Source: Beta vulgaris subsp. vulgaris (Eukaryota; Streptophyta; Magnoliopsida; Caryophyllales; Amaranthaceae). From it: a stretch of DNA of 64,000 nt. Shown here piece after piece: positions 25,650-37,109 of this stretch. Position numbers and translations under genes: made by a program. The notes beneath the pieces were generated by a model, which saw only the letters and a list, made by a program, of their open reading frames with translations, had not been told where the DNA came from and searched no databases. The number at the start of each line of letters is the position of its first letter. Within the stretch, counting starts at the first letter, position 1. The DNA is taken from assembly GCF_026745355.1 (NCBI RefSeq), contig NC_079206.1, forward strand, positions 20,160,392 through 20,224,391. The letters run 5' to 3'.

Positions 25650-25891
25650 CTATTATATAAGGCAACACATGGGGGACACCAAAAAATAGAAAAAGGAATT
25701 AAAAAAAAAAATAGGGAGATAACTAACTGTTTCATTTTGAATGAAAAAAGGGGGGAAAGTAGGACATTTAAACTAAACATCAGTTTTTTGAGAAAACAAA
25801 ATGTAAAGACAGTTTTTCTACCTAATTAATTTCATTTCTACTTCATATGCTATCACATGCTATTGCACGCATTGCGTGCATGTAAGGCTAG
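25649..25891 (+). mobile_element. Mini-Helitron D1
   Basis: It begins TCTATTATATAAGGCAACAC after an A and ends with the hairpin GCACGC-ATT-GCGTGC (25865-25879), ATGTAAGG and CTAG (25888-25891), followed by T. Length 243 bases, non-coding. The next copy of the same family begins at the very next base. Confidence 0.8.
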
Positions 25892-26138
25892 TCTATTATA
25901 TAAGACAACACATGGGGGACACCAAAAAATAGAAAAAGGAAAAAAAGAAAAAAAGATAGAGGATAACTAACTATTTTTCATTTGAATGAAAAAAAGGGGG
26001 AAAAGTATGACATTTAAACTGAACATTGAGTTTTTGAGAAAACAAAATGTAAAGACAATTTTTCTAGCCAATTAATTTTATTTTCTACTTCATTTGTTAT
26101 CACACATTATCGCACACATTGCGTGCATGTAAGACTGA
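25892..26138 (+). mobile_element. Mini-Helitron D2, head to tail with D1
   Basis: It begins TCTATTATATAAGACAACAC and ends with an imperfect GCAC..GTGC hairpin (26112-26126), ATGTAAGA and CTGA (26135-26138), which fits CTRR, followed by T. It is about 247 bases and very similar to D1 along its length. There is no spacer between the two copies. Confidence 0.78.
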
Positions 26139-29026
26139 TATATATATATATGGGAAGAGGGGGGGACACCAAAATATAGAAACTCCTATTTTGCCCTCAC
26201 TAAATATCGAAAATTACATCTCTATTCTGCCAAAAAAAATACAAAAAAGGTAACTGATGAAAACGTTAAAGGAAACTAACTTATTCAGAAAAAGAAATTG
26301 TATGTACAACGTGCACACAAGGATACAGTAACTGCACAACTCAATCCCTAATAACAAGGAAAAAACTAACTGAAAAACACTTCTCCAGTTCCTCATTTTC
26401 TCTTTCCTATTATCACATTGTCTCCGCTTCGTCCTCTTTGAAACTAAGAAAAACACAGCCAAATACCCAAAACACAAAAAACTATAATTCCTCCAAGGTC
26501 GGGTAATCACATAGCACAAAAGGCAATGGTTTGTTCATAAATAACTGCTTTTACAATTTAATATGATAAACATATCATTCGTTTTTTCAGGATACTTTTC
26601 ATAAATACTCCACAAGCCTTAAGAAACGACAAATTTCACAACTGTCAAACAAACAATTGGTAATGTTTTTCTTACTTCTCTCGCACATTAAAAGGTGTAT
26701 ACCGATTTTGATAGTGTTTTTTTGTGCGAATGTGCAATCGACCAAGTTTGATCAACCAAATATCATCAAAAAAGCGGCACTTGCAAGATGAATCAACAAA
26801 CCATTGAAAAGGCATGTGTGCTAATGCAAATCATTTTTTTCAGCGAAATGAGGAAATAACCAACCAATTGAGCATTACAATCAGTAGAAACAAATCCACA
26901 ATAAGATTGCGAAATTATTTGACTGCTAACTGTAAACTATAGAGTACTTTTTAACATTTTTACACAAACTATAGAATGATTTTTGAAAGTAAAAAAATTG
27001 ATTTTTCAAGAAAAATGCTGACAAAATTTACAAAAAAGAAAAGAAAAATTGTGTGACGTTTTCACATTTATTGAAGAAAATGAAGATATCATTTTAACAT
27101 TTTGAATCAAACTACAACTTCCTACAATAACTCAAATCGAATTATAATTTCTCAAAAACAAATGTTTCAAAAACATTCTTTTTCATGGAATAAGAATTCG
27201 ACAAACATAGTGATTTTTTTTTTAAAAAAAAACTTTTCATATTTATCATTTTCTACGCATTTTCAAATCCGCTTTCAAGAACACTAAAAAAATTAAGCTT
27301 TTCCAACATGCAAATAAGAAAGTTAATAGATTTTAAACTCACCTCCTTAATTGCAATCTAAAATTTCCTTTCCTCCAATTTTTTCTTCCTCCACTTTTAC
27401 TTCTATCTGGGGTTTAATCCACCAAACGAATAAACAGAGTGGAAGATACAAAAAGAATAAAAATGGCGGTGGAAGGGAGTGTTTGGTGGTGGAGTGGTGG
27501 TAGATGGCGGGGAAGTTTGGGCGTCGGGCGGAGGTTTAGCAGTTTACAGAGAAGGGGCGCAAGAAGATGTGTAGAAAGAGCTAGCGAGATGCTTGAAACT
27601 TTGAGTAATACATTTGACCCATTTTGAAGTCTTACCAGATCGCTTAAAATCTATTTGCAGCCAAGAAATTTCATTAAAGTTGTAACAAAACTTTATATGT
27701 AATTTTCTCATATAGGCTATAACCTATAGCAATTATTTCAACAAGTTGTTTTTTTTTTTTACGAGGACAAGTTGTGATTTGATACGTCTCTTATTAATCT
27801 TATGTTATATTATTAGCAGTCATCCGATCCTTTTATGTTGTTTATAGCTTTTCTGTTGAATGACACTATAATAGAGATTTATTTATTATTCGTTGGTGTC
27901 ACATTGTTGTATTATTGGGACGTTTGCTTAATATAATAGTGACGATATCATATTTTACTATACGAGATTTTGTGCTCAAATTCAGCTTTGTATTTGGCTT
28001 TCAGATGTATCTCTATTATATATGGCAATTGGGTAGGATATGAAAAAAAAAAGAAAAGTAAAAAAAATGTAACTACCTAATTATATATAAAAAAAGATAA
28101 AAAGGCTCACAAAAAGAAAAGAGTGGAAATTAACAACACAATAAAGTACTATCTTATCAACTAAATTTTTGAAAAAAATTTAAAAATCTCCGATTTAGTG
28201 GAATAATCTGATTACAATTTTAAAAAATTCATGATTTATTAAATGTAATTAGCAACTAATTTGAATTTCTACATTTTTCGCACGTATTGCATGCATATAA
28301 GACATATATATCTTATAGTGAATTTAACGAGATTTCATGCGATTTATAAATCATTTTTATGTATATAAAATTATACATAAATTGAATTTCAAGCTTGTCA
28401 ATAAAACTTCGACCATCAATATATCTGCTTATCATTACATAAAAATATGGAACTTAGGGGAGATTGAATACAATATTTTGAAATAAAGAGAATTAATCTT
28501 CAATCAGATAACCACTTACGTTCAAAAAGCAATATAGAGTGTGTGTGGAGATGATTGAATAAGTCTATTCCCCTAAGAAACTTTCATTTAAATAGTTTAG
28601 TTGTGAAGCACCCTTTCGGATGAAAAAGAATGGGATGAGTCCAATAATTTTAAGTTACCCATATCAAGTCATACACATGAGGATTTAGCAATTAGGAACA
28701 CATAAACTTTTTTTTTCCTATTCAAGTCAATAAGATTATGAAGTAGCCAATAACATGAAGTATACAAATTACATATGTGAGGAAGATTGACACAGATTAA
28801 TTTGAAATATGATTAGATTCTTGAAATTTTAAAAAACACAGAGTTATAAAAAAGAAGAAGATAAAAGTCATAAACACACAAAGAATGGGGAAGAGAAAGA
28901 AAGTTGTTGGCGAGAAAGCGAAATATACTTGAAAACCGTCTCGACCCCCTCTGCTCTTATAATCACCTGGTTGTTGCGTACAGTCGTGCAATTCACTCTG
29001 CAAATTACAATGTTTCCTTTTCTTTA
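26139..29026. other. AT-rich region, possibly a third, larger D-family Helitron
   Basis: Just after D2, GGGGGGGACACCAAAATATAGAAA (about 26161-26182) matches the D1/D2 5' region. Near 28010 TCTCTATTATATATGG resembles a D-family start, and near 28280 a GCACGTATTGCATGC hairpin followed by ATATAAGA resembles a D-family end without a good CTRR. Parts of this stretch may therefore be decayed D-family Helitrons. No gene is recognisable apart from one short frame at 27463. Confidence 0.3.
27463..27627 (+). CDS. Short unrecognised ORF in a GC-richer patch
   Basis: A 54-codon frame from ATG 27463 to TGA 27627, rich in Gly, Arg, Trp and Ser. I recognise no domain. It stands out only because the surrounding 2 kb is very AT-rich while this patch is GC-richer, which could mean a captured gene fragment. 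Equally it may be a chance frame. An in-frame GTG at 27439 would extend it by eight codons. Confidence 0.15.
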   Translation: MAVEGSVWWWSGGRWRGSLGVGRRFSSLQRRGARRCVERASEMLETLSNTFDPF

Positions 29027-29242
29027 GGAAAAATTGATAATAATAATCCCATCTCTGAGCAGTCTGCTTAGAACAATCTCACCTTTCAATTAATTTAATA
29101 TAAGCGCACTTTTTAGATCCCTCATCTTTAAATGGTCCCTTTAACCCGTTTACCTGCTAGAACAAGTAAACTCATAAATTTTCTTATTTTATATAGAAAA
29201 AAAGTCTCACATTTTCTGTCCTCCGTGTTTGCCTTTTATTGT

Positions 29243-31695
29243 TGTAACACCCCCAAAATCCATACACGTCTACGACTATGTCGCATCGACTTTGGGAGTG
29301 TTACCGCCGTGCAAGGCTTATTAAAAAGGAATGTTAACTCAAACCATTGTCTCGAAAACTGAAATGCGGCGAAAATAAAATGTAGCTACAACTCGGGAAT
29401 CATCAACGACCCCTTTTATTCAAACCACAAACTAATCATAATAATCTTATAGTACTTAATAAAAACACTTTAAAGTTCAAAGACTAAAGACTAACCCCCG
29501 TATGCTCGGTATCATGCAGCAGCACCAGTACACGTAGCCTGCTCCCCATTGTAGCATCAATGGCTCATCATAGGTCAACAAACACATAATAACACACAAT
29601 CAGCTATGTTGAGTACATAGTAAACCATTGAATGCATACAAACATAAACAAAACAATAATGAATAATCCTAGACAAGATACTACAATAGCATTACATCCT
29701 TTACTCTTTATTTAGTTGGCAGCGAACATGCACCGTCATCCACTAGAATCATACGGGCTACTTAATCTTTAATAGACAACTTGGTCTATTAAATGAAATG
29801 CAAATACAGTTTCATTCCGTCTCACATCCATCACCTTATATGCATACCCCCAAGATCGTACGGAACCTTCCGCCTACTTGATTTATCAAAATTTATAAGG
29901 ACACTATTGTCGTCACACTCCCCCCATTGTTCATCACTTGTAGGGAGTCCAACTACAAGTTTATTGCCATAGTTCATTCTTAATACTGTCCATTCATATC
30001 ACAATAACATAGAATCGTTAAACATGTTCTCTTAGATACAATACTCGAATCTTTTCTCTTGTAACACTCTTGTTACACCATGGATCAAATAATACGAATT
30101 CAATGCTCATGTTCATAATACGATAGAATTACGCATTTCAATGCCACATATCAATTTCCAATCATAAACATATTACCAAACAATCTCAACAATCAAAATC
30201 GTTCCCTATCATGATTCTAGGTTCCGATAGAATAAATCACAACCTAATCATGATACTAGTACTTGCAACTAAACTAGTACGCGTACGTACCTTGTAACGA
30301 AAAATTTTCGCTGTCTTAACCAAATGTTCCGCTTATGAAATTGGGACCTAAACGATTAAGTAAGTATTTCAGTGCTACGTCCTTGATAATATTATTAACT
30401 AATACATGACTAACTATATCGACTTAGTCATTCGAAGTATAAACGATAGCTAATCACATTGTTTATTAACTTCCTTTTCTTTTCTACACTATTCAGTTTA
30501 GCGTCTTTTAACAGTCAATGTTAGTGAGCAAAACTGATTTTAGTTAGTTTAATAATCCAATACCTTTACCAAGTCCATTCAAGTGTTATGTCCGATACTC
30601 CTAAAAGCAGGTTCGAATAGCAAGGTTTTAACTTCCAACTAATGAACAATAATCTACTTTCTTGACTTCACACCCTACTAAATTACAAAACCTTAAATCA
30701 GATTAATAACTTAACTAATTATACAACTTAATTAATTACCAACTTAATCAAATTACAAATTAATTACTTACAACTTAAATTAACATAAAAACAGAATATA
30801 CAATATTAAACTAATATAATATATACTATACATATTAGATTTTAATACTGCTAAACTTGTCGGCAACTGAGTTCCGGCGACCGATTTCCGGCAACGACGC
30901 ACAAGGGTCTCGTAGCCTCGACGACTCGTGGCCTCGAAGATGCTCGTTCGCACAACTTTCGACGCACAACCTCGTCGCACACTCGTCCACTCGCCCACAC
31001 AGCGTCGCAAACACACCCGCACAAACTCCTCGTCACAAATCGTTCCGTCGCACACACCCTCGTCGACTCGTCGCTCGCTCGCTCGCACAGCACCCCATCA
31101 GCGACGACTCGACGCTCGCTCGCACAACACTCGCCCGACCTTCGAACACCACACAAACCGCACAATTTGTTCGCTCGCCCTCACAGCACGCTCAAACACC
31201 AACCCTCGCATTCCCTCGCTTGTTCGCACAACAGCCGAACTCCACACACACACTTGCTCGCACGTCAACCTCGTCGAAGGTTCAGAGGAGGCGACGAGAG
31301 AGAAGAAGAAAGAGAGAGAGGATTAGAGAGAGGAGCGAGAAACTGAGAGAGAGAGAGAGAGAGTTTGAGAGAGAGTTTGAGAGAGAAACGACTGAGGGAG
31401 GAGAGAGGAATTTAGGGTTTTCTATTTTTTCTGATTTTTTTATTCTTATTCTTTCTATTTATAGTGTGGCATATCTAGGTTTAGTAGGACTCGGTTTAAT
31501 TTATTAACTTCGAAATTAAACTAAACTGAACCATAATAGAATTACGTTAAAGTTGTAAACGTACTCAAACTGCATTATTATTATTCTATTATTATTATTT
31601 ATATTTTTTTGTAATTAATACTAAAGTACCTTCCAATTATAATATTTATAATTTCTTATTTATAAAGAATTAACTCCAAAATACGGAGTATTACA
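29243..31695 (-). repeat. 3' LTR of the chromodomain gypsy element
   Basis: On the minus strand it starts TGTAATACTCCGTATTTTGG (31695) and ends GGGGGTGTTACA (29243). The promoter-proximal portion (30840-31400) holds a CTCGCACA-type minisatellite and a GA-rich stretch. Compared with the 5' LTR it lacks a 35-bp segment but carries extra CTCGCACA-type units. Apparent long ORFs in this stretch are low-complexity. Confidence 0.95.
31455..31464 (-). promoter_or_regulatory. TATA box of the 3' LTR copy
   Basis: CTATAAATAG on the minus strand, about 235 bases into the LTR. The equivalent box in the 5' LTR is at 39331-39338. Confidence 0.5.
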
Positions 31696-31713
31696 GGCTT
31701 CCCCCCTTAAAGG
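31696..31713 (-). promoter_or_regulatory. Polypurine tract next to the 3' LTR
   Basis: On the minus strand the LTR is preceded by a tract containing TTTAAGGGGGGAAGCC, a good candidate for the plus-strand primer site. Confidence 0.65.
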
Positions 31714-31875
31714 AAGTTTCGTCCCAAAACTTTGAGGTAGTCAGTCTTAACGACGATCTTTTGCACTTCTAAGTCCCAATATTTCACAAGCATTTTCTAA
31801 TTTTTGCACGTCAGATAAGCAATAATTGCACATAACTAACATAATTAACATACTTTAGGGTGAAAGCGCGAAATT

Positions 31876-32505
31876 CTATCGCATTCTTCCCCCTTTAAAA
31901 GAAAAGTTACGTCCCCGTAACTTACCTACCTCTGGAAAAAGCTCATGGTACTTCAGACGCATCGCATCTTCGGCTTCCCAGGTGGCTTCCTCGGTATTTT
32001 GATTTCTCCACAACACCTTGACAATTCTGACGTCCTTATTCCTCGTACTACGCACCTTGTGGTCTAGGATCTCGATAGGTTTCTCCTCATAGGACAAGGT
32101 TTCATCTAACTCGACGTTTTCAAGTTCAAGGACATGTGACTCATTAGGTACGTATCTCTGGAGTTGGGATACGTGAAACACATTATGGACCCTTTCTAAG
32201 TCGTTGGGCAATTCCAGGCGATAAGCGACTTTGCCTACTCTCGCCAAAATCTCATATGGTCTTATCAATTTAGGGTTTAGCTTTCCCTTTTTCCCGAATC
32301 GCATCACTCCTTTCATTGGAGACACCTTAAGCAATACTTTTTCCCGAACTTCGTAATTCTCTTCCCTTCGCCTCTGGTCCGCATAGGATTTTTGCCCGTC
32401 CTGTGCGGTCGTAATCTTTTCTTGAATGACTCGCACCTGATCCACTGTCTCCTGAATCATCTCAGGACCTAACACCACAAACTCACTAATGTCGTTCCAA
32501 CACAA
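31876..32505 (-). pseudogene. Integrase C-terminus and chromodomain
   Basis: The 209-codon open stretch starts in the C-terminal part of integrase, with the GPY/F-like segment KLNPKLIRPYEILARVGKVA, then YRLELP and HNVFHVSQLQRYVP. It ends with a chromodomain (IEILDHKVRSTRNKDVRIVK, then VLWRN and ATWEAEDAM). In this family the chromodomain steers integration toward particular chromatin. The frame is intact here up to the stop at 31876, which is probably the native end of pol. Upstream, integrase continues in other frames. Confidence 0.9.
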
Positions 32506-32549
32506 GGGCTACGACACTTCTCTCCCATACAGTGCTTCGAATGGGCCAT

Positions 32550-33457
32550 TTTAATACTAGCATGATAGTTGTTTTGTATGAGAATTCATGAGGTCCAAAT
32601 GGTCTTCCCATGATCCCTGGTATTCTAAGGCACAAGCTCACAACATGTCCTCTAAGGTCTGAATAGTTCTTTCAGTTTGACCGTCTGTAGCTAGGTGAAA
32701 GGTTGTACTCATCAATAGCTTACTACCAAATGCTTCCTGGACGTTTTTCCAGAAATTCGAAAGGAATCGCTAATCTCTATCTGATACTATACTCGTGGGT
32801 ACTCCATGCAATCGAATGACATTTTTCATAAGCCTTGGCTAAGGCTTCCATACTCCACGTGTTCTTCATGGTATGAACCTGCTGTCTTGGTTAGTCTGTC
32901 CACTATACCCATATGTATTATTGCCTCCCCGACTCCTAGGTAAGGCTACAACGAAGTCCATGGATATCGAATCCTATTTCCATGTGGAATATCTAGAGGT
33001 TGAATCTTTCCTTGAGGTCTCTTGTGTTCACTTTTGACCTTCTGACACGTTAGACATTTGGAAATAAACTCAGCTACTGCTCTCTTCATCATAGGCCACC
33101 AGAACATTTTCTTGAGGTCCTTATACAACTTATCCCCCCTCTGGGTGGACGGAATAATTCTTGTTATGACCCTCAATCATTATTTTCTGTTTCAACCCCT
33201 CACACTTTTGTGGTACACACCACCTACTCTTATATCTATCTTCCATCCTCATGGATCGCAAACCCTTCTGCTTTTCCCTCTTTAAGCTTTGCTTTGACTC
33301 GCTCAAGTTTCACATCCCCAGGTTGACTCTCTCTTATTTCGTCTAGAAAGTTGGGCTCGATGGTTAGGGCACTCAGTAATTTTTCTACCTCCCCTGCATG
33401 AACCACTTCTATCTGGAGTCTAGAAAATTCCTCACAAAGTTTGTCGGCAACAATCAA
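32550..33457 (-). pseudogene. Integrase zinc-binding region and catalytic core
   Basis: The frame at 33176-32946 shows the HHCC region (FWWPMMKRAVAEF, then CLTCQKVKSEH). Across 32945-32550 the core is readable only by switching frames: GVPTSIVSDRD carries one catalytic Asp and [10 protein letters not shown] the catalytic Glu, with several stops. The 33457-33236 frame is the linker between RNase H and integrase. Integrase joins the cDNA to host DNA; this one cannot be functional. Confidence 0.82.
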
Positions 33458-33486
33458 GGTATTCAGGCTATGGCTAGACTTGCGAC

Positions 33487-33932
33487 TTAATGCATCAACG
33501 ACAACGTTTGCTTTACCCTCATGGTACGATGTCTAATCATAGTCCTTATGAGCTCTAACCATCCGCGCTGTCTCATGTTAAGGTCTTTCTGGGTGAAGAT
33601 GTATTTGAGGCTTTTGTGATCAGTGAAGATTCGACAGGTCACCCCGTAAAGGTAATGTCTCCAGATTTTTAAGGGAAATACGATGCGGCCAATTCTAGGT
33701 CGTGTGTGTGGGTAATTGACTTCATATGGCTTCAACTGCGGGACGCGTAAGCTATAGCCTTCCCATTTTGCATAAGAACACAACCCAACCCATTCTTGGA
33801 CGCATCACTATACACATCATATCCCTCGTTACCGTTAGGCAAGGTTAGGACAGGTGCTGAGTTAACCTCTCTTGAGCGTTTAAAGGCTTTCTCACTGTCC
33901 TCATTCCAGTTAAACCTACAATCCTTCTTCAT
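33487..33932 (-). pseudogene. Gypsy RNase H
   Basis: Two overlapping frames give one RNase [17 protein letters not shown] (33932-33732) carries the first catalytic Asp, and [20 protein letters not shown] (33783-33487) the distal TDHKSL motif. One frameshift separates them near 33780. It removes the RNA strand during reverse transcription in an intact element. Confidence 0.88.
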
Positions 33933-34042
33933 AAGTTGGTCATGGGCTTTGCTATTTTGGAGAAGTCTTTCACAAACTCCTATAGTAACCGGCTAAACCC
34001 AAGAAACCTTATATCTGTGACATTTTTGGGTAGGCCATTCAC

Positions 34043-34849
34043 TCACAGCTTTGATCTTTGCGGATCTACTGACAACCCTCCTTGGAGACAAATGACCAAA
34101 AATGACACTCTTTCCAACCAAAATTCACATTTCGAAAACTTAGCATACAATTGGTTGTCCCTAAGTGCCTGTAAGATAACCCTCAGATGACCCTCATGTT
34201 CCTCCTTGCTTCTAGAATAGATTAGTATATCGTCTATGAACGAGGTAGGGTCGAAAAATCCTATTCTTGAGGTCCATGAAAACCGCAGGTGCATTAGTTA
34301 ACCCAAAAGGCATGACTGTAAACTCATAGTGACCATCTAATCCTGAAGGCAGTCCTAGGTATATCGTGATCAACAATCTTCAATTGATGGTAACCAGACC
34401 TTAAGTCGATTTTGGAGAACATCCCTGCACCTTGAAGTTGGTCAAACAAGTCATCAATCCTAGGTAATGGGTATTTTTTTTCACAGTGACATTGTTCAAC
34501 TCACGATAGTCTATACACAACCTCAAACTACCATCCTTCTTCTTCACAAATAAGACGGGAGCTCCCCATGGTGACATACTAGGTCTAATATACCCTTTGT
34601 CGAGTAGTTCCTCCAGCTGGTTTTTTAACTCGTTCATTTCTGCTGGAGCCATTCAGTATGAGGCTTTCGAAATCGGTCCAGTCCAGGTACTAGGTCGATA
34701 GTGAACTCCACATCTTTCCTTGGAGGTATACCAGGTATTTCCTCAGGAAAAACATCCTGGAACTCTCGAACTATAGGCACATCCTCAGGTCTCAATGGAT
34801 CATCCTCCACTCTTCTCACCGAACACGTAGTTCTTAAGTTGCAAAGCAT
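34043..34849 (-). pseudogene. Gypsy reverse transcriptase
   Basis: Read downward: a linker with PIVREFQDVFPEEIPGIPP, then [20 protein letters not shown] and LCIDYRELN, then the catalytic [10 protein letters not shown] (about 34243-34208), then [13 protein letters not shown]. The usual YVDD is FIDD here. At least three frame changes occur between 34850 and 34040. All RT landmarks remain, so the domain was complete at insertion. Confidence 0.9.
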
Positions 34850-34852
34850 TGA

Positions 34853-35269
34853 TCACTTTAATCCCAGGTTCTCGAAGTACTCTCCTATATGACACCCTTT
34901 TCCCGAAGGATCTCTCAGTTCCACTTTATATGCATCGCAATCTATCTTAGCCATGTACTTCCCAAGCCAATCCATCCCCAAAATGACGTCTAGGTTCGAT
35001 AAGTTAAACTCTATCAGATCAGAAGGAAGGAAACCCACCCCTATTTTTAGTGGCACTTTTAGAAATCTCTTAGAGCAATTAACAGTTTCCCCAAACGGAA
35101 TAACTATAGGCATAGAAATTGACTCAGACTCGACTAATGCTAAAGTTCTAACAGTTGAATGGGCAATAAAAGAAAATGATGCTCCAGAATCGAACAATAC
35201 TTTAACAGGAGTAGAGTTGATAGCAAAAGTACCCGTGACAACATCCCTACGAGCGCGCCTATTCTTCAC
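34853..35269 (-). pseudogene. Gypsy aspartic protease
   Basis: A 138-codon open stretch with the active-site motif LFDSGASFSFIA near its N-terminal third and VILGMDWLGKY in its C-terminal half, the standard retropepsin pair in plant gypsy elements. It would process the Gag-Pol polyprotein. Open in its own frame but out of frame with gag and RT. Confidence 0.9.
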
Positions 35270-35506
35270 TAGCCGTCATCATATACAGCTTCCCCTTGCC
35301 CTTATTATCATGGGTATTGGTTGCATGGTTCCCATTGGATGTCTGATTGTTGGTGTTGGTTGAAGGCTTGGAGTAATTAGAATTCCCATTGTATGAACTT
35401 CCCCTCCATTTCCATTCCCATTCCGAGGCTTGTCCCCATAATTCCCTTTCTTTTGGCCATTGGGGTTAAGTTTATTTTTCGAGTAGCACTCATATGCTCT
35501 ATGCCC

Positions 35507-35767
35507 CTATTTCCCGCATTCTCGACATTCTACCTTGTTACCCTCACAGTCTCTCCCAGGATGGTTGTTAGGGCACTTTCTACACCTATACACACTCTCA
35601 GGTCTGCGGTTGTTGGTGTTATTATTGCGGTTATTGTTGTTGGGATGAGAGTTATTGTTATTGGGTCCCTTTGAAATTCCTTTGAGGGTTTTGGTGGTTT
35701 TGGTTCCCATTATGCTTCTTTTCAAACTTCTGGACCTCGAGGTTTGGGTTCTCTTTCCATTTCTCAC
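35507..35767 (-). pseudogene. Gag zinc-knuckle region
   Basis: An Asn-rich, basic linker (NNNNSHPNNNN) is followed by a CCHC-like knuckle (CRKCPNNHPGRDC) and the start of a second one (CRECGK). This is the nucleocapsid part of Gag, which binds element RNA. The frame differs from the capsid part at 35834-36349. Confidence 0.85.
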
Positions 35768-35833
35768 CCTGCTTACCCCCTTCCTCTCGTTTCCTTATGG
35801 CATAAAGGTGAGCAGCTTTGCCAAACACATGAT

Positions 35834-36412
35834 CTAAAGAGGTGAATGTATCTCCCCAAATCTTCCTTGTAGGTCAAGGGTAAGTCCTAGTTCGAAACGT
35901 GAGGCTTTAGCTTCCTCAGTAGGAGCAATTTCCGGGGCAAATCTCATCAGTTCAATAAACTTTTGGTAGTACTCCTCAACAGACATGGTCCCTTGCTCTA
36001 GCATCATAAATTCTTGGGCTTTCTGCTTTTTGAGGTATGGAGGGTAATATTTGTCCCTTAAGGCCTTTTTGAAAGTTTCCCACCCGAAACCAGGCTGATT
36101 TAGGAGGTTGTCCTTAGCTTGGGTCCACCATAAATGGGCATCTCCCTGTAGGTAATAGCTAGCTAAGGGCACAGTTTTCTCATTAGGGAAGGATAGGGTG
36201 AAGAAAATTTTATCGAATTCCCCAACCCAGTTTTCTAATTCCTCGGGTCCCCCTTTCCCATTCAATATCGGTGGGTTCCTACGGGTAACTTTCTCAGACA
36301 AATCCCCATCATGGTTGTGACCTTGGGCTAGGTTAGCCGTGATTTGCACCAGGTCACGAATCTATTGCTCGATATTCAGAGAGGTTTTAGGAGTGCCTCC
36401 TGACCGAACCAT
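35834..36412 (-). pseudogene. Gag capsid region
   Basis: The probable start is ATG 36412, followed by MVRSGGTPKTSLNIEQ and then a TAG stop. The frame reopens and runs to 35834. It contains the retrotransposon Gag signature (WVGEFDKIFF, GDAHLWWTQAKD, FKKALRDKYYP, EYYQKFIELMRFAP). Gag forms the particle in which reverse transcription occurs. Broken by the early stop and by a frameshift before the zinc knuckle. Confidence 0.9.
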
Positions 36413-36608
36413 TCTACGCTGAAAATAACATAATAGCTATCTCAGTGACGCACACATATTCTTTTACTCACCTAACAATCACATTGCACATATAACCAGT
36501 TATGGTTGCGAACAAATATTAAGTCTCTATTGACTTGCACACAAACATCTTAAATAAGACGTCACAACCAATATTAGGGAAAACATAAATGTATCATTAA
36601 AGGTTTAA

Positions 36609-36611
<3 letters not shown>

Positions 36612-36661
<50 letters not shown>

Positions 36662-36674
36662 TATATATTATATA

Positions 36675-36720
<46 letters not shown>
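36612..36720. repeat. (AT)n microsatellite in gypsy leader
   Basis: About 110 bases of mostly AT dinucleotides with TATATTATA interruptions, between the primer-binding site and gag. Confidence 0.95.
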
Positions 36721-36724
<4 letters not shown>

Positions 36725-37090
36725 TTATTTATTTAAGAGATAAAACGATCATTTCAATTAATAAAATAATTTTGTTCGCAAAATAAGGTTTTAGTTCAAC
36801 ACCATTTTGGAACACATCCTTTTTACCACTTAAAGCTAACTTAGTCCTTTGAACCACTATACACTAACCTATCCTTGTACATCCTCCTAATCTGTTCACA
36901 TTTGAAGATTTCAAGAATCTTTCACAACTTCAATTGATAAATCAAACAACACATACGAATTCAAGGCACGAAACGAAATCACAATTGAAATCATTCCTAT
37001 GATTTAATGCACGTAACATAATCTATATGCTCCTATCCCATACTACCCATTCTAAAATCCTTTTTAAAACATCTTTGAAAATAGGAGCTT

Positions 37091-37105
37091 CTGGTTCTGA
37101 ATCCA
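37091..37105 (-). promoter_or_regulatory. Putative primer-binding site
   Basis: Four bases inside the 5' LTR end, the minus strand reads TGGATTCAGAACCAG. It resembles the initiator-methionine tRNA primer site (TGGTATCAGAGCC) with about three mismatches. The position is right; the mismatches fit a decayed copy. Confidence 0.6.
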
Positions 37106-37109
37106 GTTT

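Noticed and set aside
25449..25829. 126-codon His-Thr-rich frame and Val-Cys frames on the other strand
   Set aside because: They are translations of the CA microsatellite.
30857..31507. 216- and 132-codon plus frames, and opposing minus frames, in the gypsy LTR
   Set aside because: They are produced by CTCGCACA-type minisatellite and GA-rich sequence, are open on both strands, and recur in altered form in the other LTR (38971-39252). Low-complexity, not genes.
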